The position numbers and the translations under genes were made by a program. 64,000 nt of DNA, from positions 1,922,001 to 1,986,000 of the forward strand of contig VNWV01000006.1 in assembly GCA_009801085.1 (NCBI GenBank), read 5' to 3'. The number at the start of each line of letters is the position of its first letter. The first letter of the stretch is position 1. Positions 11,353-20,899 of the stretch are shown piece after piece. Below the pieces are notes generated by a model that saw only the letters and a list, made by a program, of their open reading frames with translations, had not been told where the DNA came from and did no database searches. This DNA is from Lasiodiplodia sp. COLG20. Its lineage: Eukaryota; Ascomycota; Dothideomycetes; Botryosphaeriales; Botryosphaeriaceae.

Positions 11353-11805
11353 TCATTCTTTCCCGATGATCCCCTCTTCCATTGCGAGAAGTTTATCCAT
11401 CTTCGCGTCCGAGAATGCGAGCAATCCTTCACTCCGCAAATGCTCAAGCAAATCCAGAACGAAATTCTGACAATTCCACGTAAGGTCGTAGTCTCTGATG
11501 GTGACTTGCTCCGCAGCCGCCACAAGCGGTACACGCATGGATTCGTAGATGCGACATATCGGTACCATCTTGATCATGCACTCGTATTCCTTTGCGTTTG
11601 ACAGCTGCCTGTCCAGCCTGTAATTGCCCGACGAACCCATCGCCTGGATTTTGAAGCTTTCGTCGTATTCCTCTCCCTTCTCGTCTCTCCATGTGTCGAT
11701 GACAGCCAAAGCCCAATGCTTGTACAACGGCATATCATTATTGGGGGATTTGCTGAAGATGGCGAGATAGACCTTGCAGATCCGCTCATCCTCCTCGGCC
11801 GACAT
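11353..11805 (-). CDS. Hypothetical protein, possible papain/LRAT-like fold
   Basis: A 150-residue frame from the ATG at 11805. The open frame runs upstream to an ATG at 11937, but a TATA box at 11969-11976 would place transcription start near that codon, so the internal ATG is preferred. Two motifs stand out: KHWALAVID (His30) and WNCQNFVLDLLEHL (Cys112). A His in an HWA strand followed by a Cys in an NC(E/Q)xFV helix recalls the permuted papain-like fold of LRAT and similar proteins, and NCQ-type motifs are common in uncharacterised fungal proteins. The functional assignment is inference only; an enzymatic role is not shown. Neighbouring DNA contains no related gene. Confidence 0.55.
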   Translation of the reverse strand: MSAEEDERICKVYLAIFSKSPNNDMPLYKHWALAVIDTWRDEKGEEYDESFKIQAMGSSGNYRLDRQLSNAKEYECMIKMVPICRIYESMRVPLVAAAEQVTIRDYDLTWNCQNFVLDLLEHLRSEGLLAFSDAKMDKLLAMEEGIIGKE

Positions 11806-11968
11806 GTCGCAGGAAGCTGTGTATCCGAAACTCGTAAAAACGCTTAGGTCGAGGACGAAACGGGGAATTGCTCTGATGAATATGGAAATATAATCATCGG
11901 GTGGATTGAGGGATGGGGTATTCGCGCAGGGAACCACAGCGAAGCGTTGAGAGGGGCCAGTCGGGGAG

Positions 11969-11976
11969 TTTTATAA
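11969..11976 (-). promoter_or_regulatory. TATA box of the HWA/NCQ protein gene
   Basis: CTTATAAAA read on the minus strand, 164-171 bp upstream of the preferred ATG at 11805. Confidence 0.5.
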
Positions 11977-12518
11977 GAACGACGAGCGACGGCGAGCGAT
12001 AGGCGGCAACGTGTGATAGTAGGGGTGGCTGTGCGTGTCACGGCAGACGTGACGTGTCGCGTACTTCTACGGAGACGCGTCCGCACAGCAGGCAGCAGCG
12101 CGAACTCACATGACATGTCCTTTGATGTAGCCAATAGGAGCCCAAAAATTTACCCAAAGCCCACCTATTCTGGTATGATATGCAAGCAAATTACTGGAAG
12201 CAGACTGCATGCCATTTATTTAGTTGATTCGCTATCATTTGCTCGGCGCTATTTTAGTTCTTCACCCTGATGTCAACAAGAATGGGGCTTCATAAGCGGA
12301 GAAACCCGCTGTACCCCAGTCACTTTGCGTTAATTACCACACTTGATGAATGTCTCTCTTACAGTTCTGGAGTGCTCATAATATAGTCATAAGCTGTTGT
12401 ATGCAAGTGAAAAGCTCTCCGCCGAACCTGGGAAAATGAAGGTCTCCACGTCTCCACCAAAATTGATTGAATTCTTCGTAATCAACTTCACGAGATACGA
12501 TTCTCAATTTATACACGT
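11977..12518. other. Intergenic
   Basis: No supported gene; AT content rises toward the degraded MITE at 12519. Confidence 0.4.
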
Positions 12519-12600
12519 GGGTAGCGAAAGCTATCTTCCGAGTGTAAACTCATAATTATTTGTTCGATTTACATCCGGAAAATTGCTTCAACTACCCAGG
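12519..12600. mobile_element. Degraded MITE-like internal hairpin
   Basis: GGGTAGCGAAAGCTATCTTCC at the left and ACATCCGG followed by GCTTCAACTACCCAGG at the right are the diverged arms of the family's internal inverted repeat. Terminal repeats are not visible. Confidence 0.55.
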
Positions 12601-12953
12601 TGCAGATATCGAGAAGAATTTCGATTCATGACATCCGAGATATGCCGATTCGGATCCAGGGTATGTATATGTAAACCTTATTCTCACTACAGTTTCAACC
12701 TTGCATGAAGACTAAGCTGACTCTCGTTAACGCGGAAGTTTCCGGTGCCATCACTGGAGATCCAATGTTTTTCTACGGAGCAGCTGCTCTCATCCCGGCT
12801 CCATATTTTAACTTCCCGCTCCCGCATTAGAGGGATTTATGACCGTAAGTTTAAAAGCAGCGTTGAAATGCGTCTTTTCTTTATATTGGCATGAAACCAG
12901 CCCCGCATTCTTCAACTCACAACCAAAAGTGGCAACTGCAGAACGTTATTGCA
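12601..12953. other. Promoter region of the P450 gene
   Basis: No gene. It should hold the promoter and leader of the P450. An in-frame ATG at 12891 would add 21 residues, but these look unlike a P450 N-terminus. Confidence 0.4.
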
Positions 12954-14877
12954 ATGGCATTTCCAATAAATATCACAGATACTTGGATACTCCAGGAAAC
13001 GTTGCTCCTCGTAGTTCTGTACATTGCATCACTGGCTCTCTATCGGCTATTCTTCCATCCTTTGGCTCGTGTGCCCGGTCCTACAGTATGCGCACTGACG
13101 GGATTTTACGAGTTCTGGTGGGACTGTGTGATGGTCGGTCAATTTTTCAACAAAGTCAGCGAGATGCACGACAAATATGGTACGAAATTTCTCTCCAGGC
13201 AGGATTTCATGCAAGCTGATTCTCCTGTGCCAGGCCCGATAGTCCGTATTAAGCCGAATGAAGTGCATATTCGCGACCCTGCCTTCTACGAGGTTCTTTA
13301 CTCCAACAACCAAAAAATAGAACGGGATCCATGGTTCTACGGCTTCTTGCCTGGAAATTCCGTATTGCATACCATTCCAAGCGACCTGTACCGGCTCCGA
13401 CGAAGTGCCCTGAGTAAACTTTTCTCCACAAGTGCTATGGACAAAGTCGAGCCCCTTATGCAGGACAAAGTAAGGAAGCTACTGGCCCGCCTTAGTGCTT
13501 CATGTAAGACGGGAGAGAAAGTAGATCTGGCTGTAGCCTTCCGATCTGTGGCCATGGATATCTCGGGAGCATACGCTTTTCCAAACTTTCAAGGTTATCT
13601 TGATAAGCCGGATCTCGGAGAGAACATGCAGAAATCTCACACAGCAGGTACAACGCTCATGCACTGGAAAAGACACTCAGCATGGATCCATTCAATCCTC
13701 CGACGACTGCCCGTTTTGCTCAACCCCGCTTGGGAATCGGCAAGGTTGGATAATGAGAATGTTCAAAAGCATTACCGTGTAAGTGCGGACCCCTTTCTTC
13801 TTCACAGTATACTGACTCTGTTATGTCTTTGAATTTCAATAGCGCCTTGCTACCGAAGCTGCAAAATTGAATCAGCACACCGCTAATAAAGCTCACGGAA
13901 TCACCACCCCCAGCATATTTGAGGCTCTGCACGGAATTCCTCTTTTGCCGGAGTATGAACGCGCCCCCTCTCGTGTTCTCTCCGAAACTGCAAAACTGGA
14001 TCAGCACACCCCTACTAAAGCTCACGAAATCACCACCCCCAACGTACTTGAGGCTCTGCACGTCTCTCCTCTTTTGCCGGAGCATGAACGCGCCCCCTCT
14101 CGTGTTCTCTCCGAAGCCAGCGCGCTTCTCGGTGCTGGCGTTGACGCCCCCGCAAACACCATGACCGAAATTGTCTACCGCGCGTTGAGCAACCCGTCAA
14201 TACTTCGGAAGCTGCGTACCGAGCTCAAGGGCCTGCAACCGCTTTTCAACAGTCGCAACAGGAAAGACAGCCTTCACGAAATCGGCTCATCAGTCGTGTC
14301 AGAACGCACCACCACCATCGTGCCATCCCGCACCCTCTTCGACCTCCCTTATCTCCATGCCTGCATCAAGGAGTCCCTCCGCCACAATCCGGCCGTGCTT
14401 TCCCGCATGCCTCGCATCAATCCCGCTGCAAGCATGACGTATACAACACCGCCTTCGTCGGCGCCAGGGCAGCTGCAGAAGACATACGTCCTCCCTCCCG
14501 GCACCGTGGTCAGCATGAGCCTCGCGGATTCGCTCTTTTGCCCATCCGCCTTCGCGCCGGATCCGCAAGCCTTCCGGCCCGAGCGCTGGTTGGATGATGG
14601 CACTGATGCTGATGCTGTTTCTCCCGAGCAGAGGAAGCGTATGGAGAAGGCTTTTGTGCCGTTCAGCAAGGGTACGAAGATGTGTATTGGTCACGAGTTG
14701 GCAAAGCGGGAGATCGCGCTTGTGCTGGGTAATTTCTTCAGAACTTTTGATGTGGAATTGGATAAGGGAGTGTGCGAAAAGGATGTTGGAGTCGCACATG
14801 CAAGAGATTTCTTTGGACCGTTGGTAGAGAAGGGGAGGGGTGCGGTGTGGGTGAGGCTCAGGAGGGCGGCAGCGTGA
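12954..14877 (+). CDS. Cytochrome P450 with internal tandem duplication
   Basis: Heme monooxygenase, predicted to be anchored in the ER membrane by its N-terminal hydrophobic segment. Exons 12954-13778 and 13843-14877 (intron 13779-13842, GTAAGT...AATAG) give 619 residues, about 100 more than usual. Seen in sequence: Pro-rich hinge HPLARVPGP, ExxR helix (E452-R455, KESLR), FRPERW, and the heme loop FSKGTKMCIG with Cys556. Two features are odd. Residues encoded at 13858-13986 are repeated at 13987-14115 (43 residues, 115 of 129 bases identical), just before the I-helix. The I-helix reads AGVDAPANT, so the usual AGxDTT/S oxygen-activating threonine position holds Pro378. The gene may be functional with unusual chemistry or decaying. 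Substrate unknown. Confidence 0.85.
13858..14115 (+). repeat. 129-bp tandem duplication inside the P450 coding region
   Basis: Two adjacent 129-bp units (13858-13986, 13987-14115), in frame, differing at 14 bases. Eleven of the twelve changed codons alter the amino acid. Each unit ends RAPSRVLSE, the segment that normally occurs once just ahead of the I-helix. Confidence 0.95.
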
Positions 14878-15348
14878 ACGCAAGCTTGGAAGTGGTGCTC
14901 TACTGATCAGACAGAGAGCAGCGGTTTCATAACGTTTTCCCTTTTGCCATTCACGTCTGATCAAATCTGTTCTGTGCGGAATACGGAGCCCGGGAAAATT
15001 CTCTGGGGCCCGATCATGGGAGTTGCTCTCACGATCAGGTTAACTGATCAACCCGATCTTGTAGTGTTTTCCAGCATGAGATCTTGCTTCATCATTCGTG
15101 ACGCCGTCGCGAAGGCCAATGGTCTTGTTCCTTGCGAGCGCACTAAGCTGAATCCGGTTATTCAAGACGGAATGAAAATTTTTTCGATGTCATATCAACA
15201 AGACTACACGGCCCACAGCAGCATTAGAATACCTTCGTTTGCTTTCTTTGTGTGGTAGCCAGCTCTACGGTTCGTTGTACCAACAAATCTTGGTACATAT
15301 ACCGTCACCGCAAACCCCCTTCCAATAACCAGCAGCAATGCAATAGCC
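14878..15348. other. Intergenic, P450 3' side
   Basis: No gene is supported. Confidence 0.4.
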
Positions 15349-15421
15349 GCCCGGCTAGCTCAATCGGTAGAGCGTGAGACTCTTAATCTCAAGGCTGCGG
15401 GTTCGACCCCCGCGTTGGGCT
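15349..15421 (+). tRNA. tRNA-Lys (anticodon CTT)
   Basis: A 73-nt cloverleaf without intron. Acceptor stem GCCCGGC pairs with GTTGGGC, with discriminator T at 15421. The D arm is TAGCTCAATCGGTAGAGC, the anticodon loop CTCTTAA gives CUU, and the T arm is GCGGGTTCGACCCCCGC. Confidence 0.97.
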
Positions 15422-15434
15422 CAATTCCCACATC

Positions 15435-15439
15435 TTTTT
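15435..15439 (+). terminator. Pol III terminator of tRNA-Lys
   Basis: TTTTT starting 14 nt after the tRNA, with a second T-run just beyond. Confidence 0.75.
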
Positions 15440-17576
15440 GTCTTTTTGTTGTTGGGGAGACGGGGGTGGCCTTGCGGGCTGACAGTTCGTTTTTTTGCGC
15501 CCGTGGGGAGGATTCACGTGGTCCAAGCGCATACCTCGGCAAGAGAACAACGCTAACAATGCCACAGCTTTGTCTGAAGCTCTTTTGTTTAATCTTGGTC
15601 GCTGAAAAAAGAATTGTGCTGAGGTGCTAAGTTCAATTAATCACAGGCACTGTACTTTTCATGATGAAACTAATAGTCTGCATTGTGTAATGCTGAAGGA
15701 CGTCATCTGCTCTTACTGTTGCTTATCTTCATTAGATTGCACTGGCCGCTGGGGAGCAAGGGAAAACTTTTACAGCTGAGTGGAAATTGCATTTCCGGAA
15801 CACTCCGCAAGTTCTTGCGCGTTTCAACCGAATTCAATCTCGATATCGGCTCCCGTCAGGTAGTCATCAAGGGACAGAAGGCTTTTGACAGTGAGGTTGA
15901 ATTTAAATGGAGTCTATGCGAAGAACAATGCCACGGTCCGATCATCCGCGATGGTCAGCTGCGGAAACTAGCACAAGGTGACGTTTGCAAAGGAAGCCGA
16001 TGACTGCTGAGCATGCGCATGCTATTTCTCGCTCAGCTGAGCAACCAGTAACAGATGCCATCATCTGCAGTGGTTTGGAAGGTGCATCGGGCCCGCCACA
16101 GTCTTTGATATTTAAACCACGGAACAGTACGATGTTATAGGGCCCAGCGCTAACACAGTAGAGAAAGTATACGGCTTCTACAACCTGATTGGAAATTTCA
16201 CACTGCTTTTGGGTTTTCGCCCTTTTGCACCGTGTGAGCCGGAGAACGCCGAGTACCAAAATGAATCTGAGCACCATCCATCAATGATGAGTAGCTCTGA
16301 GAATATATGATGGAGATTATCAGACTTGAAAAGTATTGATCCTTTTGTTGTTGTGACGTTTTGCCGGAAATGGACTGCATTGACCTCATCTTCGCTCCAA
16401 AAACGAAGAGTCAAGGGATTCTCATCTTTTCCGCAAAAACGAATCTCCTGCTTGGGCGATTGTCAACAGCAGGATTGCTGCGTCTGTTTATTTTCCACTT
16501 ATATGTGATCTCTAAACATTAGTGATCTCTTGTGATCTGTAACGTCAACCTGCAAATGCATGTCTTTGGATTTCTCATCTGACTAGGCGAATTGGCACGT
16601 GATAGTAGAGCTTCAGATACACTCTTTCATCATCTGCAGGAGGGAGTGTGGGAGCAGCTTTGTCAGGTGCTCTAGGGACGTCTGTGAAGTATTAAAAACC
16701 GAGATCTCTGCTATCTGAAGCTTCTGTGTGTGCACTTGTTTATGAACTTGGGCTTTGGTCGAGGGAGCTAGAAACTAAGGGAGAACTCATCACTCTGGCC
16801 GTTTTGTAAGTAAAATTTCCCAGTAACTGCACCATGAAACAATGAAGGCAGCTTTCGAGGATATTTTATATCATCATTAAGGCATGCTAATGATCCGTAG
16901 CAACGGCATCACCACCCTGCTAACACCTAACTAACCGGTGCTTATCATGCTTAGTTATCCCTTGCGCGAGAGCAATTTGGCACACTGTTTTGTTTCATCT
17001 CAAACATCAAAGCATGGTGATCAGCAGATGTTGATAATCCACAGCAGCAACGGGCCTTGCAACAGCTGAGCTTATTGGACAGTGTCAGGCAAAGATATCT
17101 TGACCCACTACCCCAAAGAGAGAGAAAGCCGTAATTAAGAGCCAAAAGCCTGCCCCACATAATCTATTCCAGAGCCATGGAGCATTGCAAATAATGGTAG
17201 TACTTCGAAATTTTGAAGTAAGCAGAGTAAAAGACGGCGGAGTTGAGCATAAGGCTATCTTTAGGCATTTATACGAACATATTTACATGCACGTTGCTCT
17301 TGATGATCATCGCTATTATATCCCCCCTGAGGGACTCATTGTTGTGAATTACAGAAAATCAACATAGGGAACGGTTGTTAACTAATCATGAAGTCGAAAA
17401 AGAGGATACAATACAAGACTCAGATGCCTGAATCCATCTTAAGGAATTTGAAACACCGCCAAATTTCTATAAAGTACAACAAGGAAGAGAATAGGGGGGG
17501 TAGGGGGGGTAGTTTGATCCGTTCAAACAATGAATCTTGGTTTCAGATTTGATTAGGTTGACTGGGGAGATATTTT
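15440..17576. other. AT-richer gene-free stretch
   Basis: About 2.1 kb with no gene, RNA or transposon I can identify. Base composition is AT-richer than neighbouring coding DNA, with short frames only. A G-run (GGGGGGGTAGGGGGGGTAG) lies near 17500. It could contain an old inactivated repeat. Confidence 0.45.
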
Positions 17577-19449
17577 CTATGGAGAAACTGGTAATTCGGC
17601 TGGCAGTTGCCGGCTGTCGCTCTCGTGAGCATGGTTTTCCATATTACCTTCCAGCTCCGGAGTCCTCTCTGTTGCATTCAATTCTAAAATCTGTGTGCTC
17701 TGGAGCTCTTGAATTGCCGCCCGATTGTCATTGGAGCGCCGAGTTGGCCCCATTTTCTCCGTATCCTTATACTTTCGTCGACGTGCTCGCAAGTAGATGA
17801 AAATCCCCGCTATGCAAGCAGCACCGGCTATCGCCCCTACAGCTATACCCGCCTTGGCTCCTGAACTCAACTTTTCAGGTTTCGGTGCTGTGGTGGAAGA
17901 GGTGGTAGAGCCAGCAGCAGTAAAATTTGTGACGTCAAAGACGTTCTTGAGATCCGTCGAATTGAACTCCGCAATGCGGTCACTTTTGGTCATGTTAAAA
18001 ATATTAAAGCTAATTCCCTTACAATGGAGGCTTACTTTTGAGCATAGAACGACCGGACTAGTTCTGATTGCTTGTAATTGGTTGCATCAGCGATGTAGCG
18101 GTCAGACCATTTCAGCGTGGTCATGTCGAAAATGGCCAGTCCCTGCTCAAACTTATCTTTGCCTTTAAATGGCGCGCTATAGACAGCTTCACCATCCTCT
18201 GGACTTGAGGTTGTGTTCACTCCCCCAATGACAAGGACTTGACTCCCACCCACGGCATGACACGTGTGCCCCTGACGTGTCTCCACAGGAGTGTAGTCAA
18301 CTTTGATCCAGTGAAAAGCCGGAAGAGTGAGAATATATATCTCATCGTAGACGATACTCGGTATGCCCAAGCCTCCACCCCACCCGGCATAGAGAAAGAC
18401 TTCAACCGTTTGATTGTCTGATGCAATTCCCGCAACGCAGAATTCTTTCCGTGCAGACGGCGTGTTCCCGCTGGTCAGCTGATCGAACCATTTCCCGGAT
18501 GCTGGATCAAACACAGAAACAATGTCCCACGTAATGAGATCATCGATCCGGGGGAACTTCGCGTTGCTCCAAAGCTTGTCACCCCCGAAGACAAGAAAGA
18601 TCCCTTGGGGACCATAATTCTGAACGTAGAGCATTCCAGAGAATTGGATATTGCCGTGCCACCGCGGACCTTGGACAGTGATGTTCTTCAGCTCCTTTGA
18701 TTTCATATCAAACTGAAGCATACCACCAATGTTGACATTCGTAGAATCGTTAAATGGTTGCACCAATCTTTCTCCGCTGAGTATATATCCCTTCCCACCG
18801 CCATATGCGATGCCACTTTTCACTGGGCGCTTGATCGAGGCGACCGTGTCGTTATCTTGTGATATGGAAACATCCCAGGTCCCACCGCCAACTCCATCTG
18901 GATGGAAGGACCATACTCCGGTTTTGTTCAAGTCCGAAACATACGGAGTAGTATTGAACCAAGAATACCTTCCTGCAAATCCAGCATACAGAACATTCTC
19001 TTGCTCGTCATAGAAGAGGGCACCCGCTACCAACGAAGGGACATCGGGACTTTTCGCTGTGGAACGAATTGCGACTGTGGAGTTCGTCCAATCTGTGGAC
19101 AGATCGATGGACAACAAAGATGATACTGAAGACTCATTAAAAAGTGTGAGAGATTAGAGGTGAGAACCAATTCACTCACAACATCGATATTGGATCTCGC
19201 CATCAGCGAGCTCTGAATAGTCGCCGCCTTCGATGTAGACGTTTGTACCAGCAATAATGGCTGCAAGGAAGCTTAATCAGACAATCTACCTCGCCGCTAA
19301 TATGAGAGCTTACATGCATGATATCCTCTTCGTATAAACGTTGACGGAGAAAGACCACCACTGTTTTGCGCTTGCTTTGTCTCCATATAAATACCGCCAA
19401 TCTCTTCTACAAGGCAGAAGAAGAGAAATAGGAAATTCAGGGCGTCCAT
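17577..19449 (-). CDS. Kelch-repeat single-pass membrane protein
   Basis: Extracellular or luminal beta-propeller anchored by one helix. Four exons join in phase: 19314-19449, 19180-19260, 18036-19125 and 17577-17982, giving 570 residues. The first exon starts with a signal-type hydrophobic run (LNFLFLFFCLVEEIGG). Next comes GTNVYIEGGDYSELADGE, the usual first blade of this fungal family, then propeller blades with GG/W motifs (GIFLVFGGDKLW; VFLYAGWGGG; GHTCHAVGGSQVLVIGGVN). The last exon holds a Thr/Ser-rich linker, the membrane helix AGIAVGAIAGAACIAGIFIYL, and a basic RARRRK stop-transfer followed by a short cytosolic tail. Role unknown; such proteins are typical of ascomycetes. Confidence 0.88.
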
Positions 19450-20075
19450 GATATGAGCAAAGGGCAATTAGAGACAAGCAGTATTAACCGTGAAGGTTTC
19501 CAAGGCTTGTAGAGGACTAAGAGGTCGTGTAGAGTATTTGGCCCCAAAGGAGGATGCGGATACCTGCAGTCTTTTATGGCTCTTTTCCAACATTGAGACT
19601 AAAATTATCTTATAACACAAGAGCCTTACTTTAGACATAAGCAAGGGTCCTGGTGTGATCAGATCGTAGTACACTGTTACATGGCGCTTGCATGAGAGCA
19701 GGCAACTGAGACCAGCCTTGTCGGACGGTTCACCGCATCAGTCCCCCCCTTTTTTTGGGATGATAAGATCCCCCATCAGTAAGCCGAAATAAAACTGTAG
19801 GAAGTAGTAGTACATTTGAAGCCATAGTTAAGTCTGTCGTCTCAAAATATATTTATGTTTGAGGATGAATAGAAAGTCCGGAAAGAGAGGCAACGAACAT
19901 TTGTTGCGGGCCCCCACACTTTTCGTGCCGATCATCGGGTGCGACACCCCTTGTGCATGTACGAACAACAGGCAACAATCGAAAAGCGCCTTTCGTTGTC
20001 CCAAAGAAGCACTCTAGCTCCACCTTACCCCACAGATCGTCAGTTCCGCCTCGCTCCGGTAAGCATCGACACTTA
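19450..20075. other. Intergenic, promoter side of the kelch gene
   Basis: No gene; the kelch gene promoter is expected here. Confidence 0.4.
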
Positions 20076-20095
20076 CAGAGGGGTACTGCAGCCAA
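20076..20095. mobile_element. MITE terminal fragment
   Basis: CAGAGGGGTACTGCAGCCAA, preceded by TA, matches the left terminus of the family, but no partner end follows before the next, more complete copy at 20141. Confidence 0.5.
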
Positions 20096-20140
20096 TGGCC
20101 AACGCGAAGAACAGCAAGGCCCCAGAACATGGCGTGACTA

Positions 20141-20354
20141 CAGAGGGGCGCTGCAGCTGCAACATAGCGTAGGTATGTCTCTCCTGTTTTTTCTTTTTGA
20201 AAAAAGGAAAATGAACAAATATGGGTCGTTGAAGCTATCGTCCGGACGTGAATGTTCAATTATTATTTCTACATTTACATCCGGACGATAGCTTCAACTA
20301 CCCATATAAGCGGAAAACAAATTTAGTTAACCTTCGGCTGTATTGCCACCTCTG
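20141..20354. mobile_element. MITE-like element, copy 2 (best preserved)
   Basis: A 214-bp element. The left end CAGAGGGGCGCTGCAGCT and the complement of the right end CAGAGGTGGCAATACAGCC are imperfect terminal repeats. TA lies directly outside both ends, compatible with a TA target duplication. The internal hairpin is nearly perfect: GTTGAAGCTATCGTCCGGAC from about 20231, complement ending near 20301, flanked by ATGGGT/ACCCAT. Confidence 0.8.
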
Positions 20355-20899
20355 TAGACTCTTATTCATGGCTATTTAGTGATTCACCGTCACAACGTGT
20401 ATCCTTCTCAAACATGTACTCCTCAGCGTTTAGCATCTCCAGCCAGACCGGTCTCTACTTATTCTCCGCTGCCCAGTGACAGCATGTACTTGAAATGGTG
20501 AGTGCGCAATCTTGGGCAGCGTGTTGGCCCGAGTATTAAGTGGGACATGTCACGAGCTGTAGTGTTTGTCAGTGAAGTGAACGTCAGGATCGCGACAAAC
20601 TACTACTATCACAGCACAATAACTCAACATTTGTTGATGGAGGATGCACGATCGTATAGTTGAAAGTCACAGAAAGAGTAGAGCAAATGCTTAAATGCGT
20701 TTAGAAACGTCGAGAGTTATGCTTCCCTAAAGATCTACAATGAATCTCAATCAGATCTACTCCTATTTTAACGCCCTCGCTGATGCGCTCAGATACCCGT
20801 GATCTTACACTCATGAACTTCGTCATCATCAGATCCTCTTGGCTCTATACTCCCCTCACTCCAACCTCTCCGCTCAACCCCCTTCTTCTCCTGAACCCC
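20355..20899. other. Intergenic
   Basis: No gene; CT-rich toward 20850-20899, the 3' side of the neighbouring membrane protein gene. Confidence 0.4.

Noticed and set aside
12891..12953. Upstream in-frame ATG of the P450
   Set aside because: It adds a polar 21-residue leader (MKPAPHSSTHNQ...) ahead of a typical P450 membrane anchor; the ATG at 12954 is preferred.
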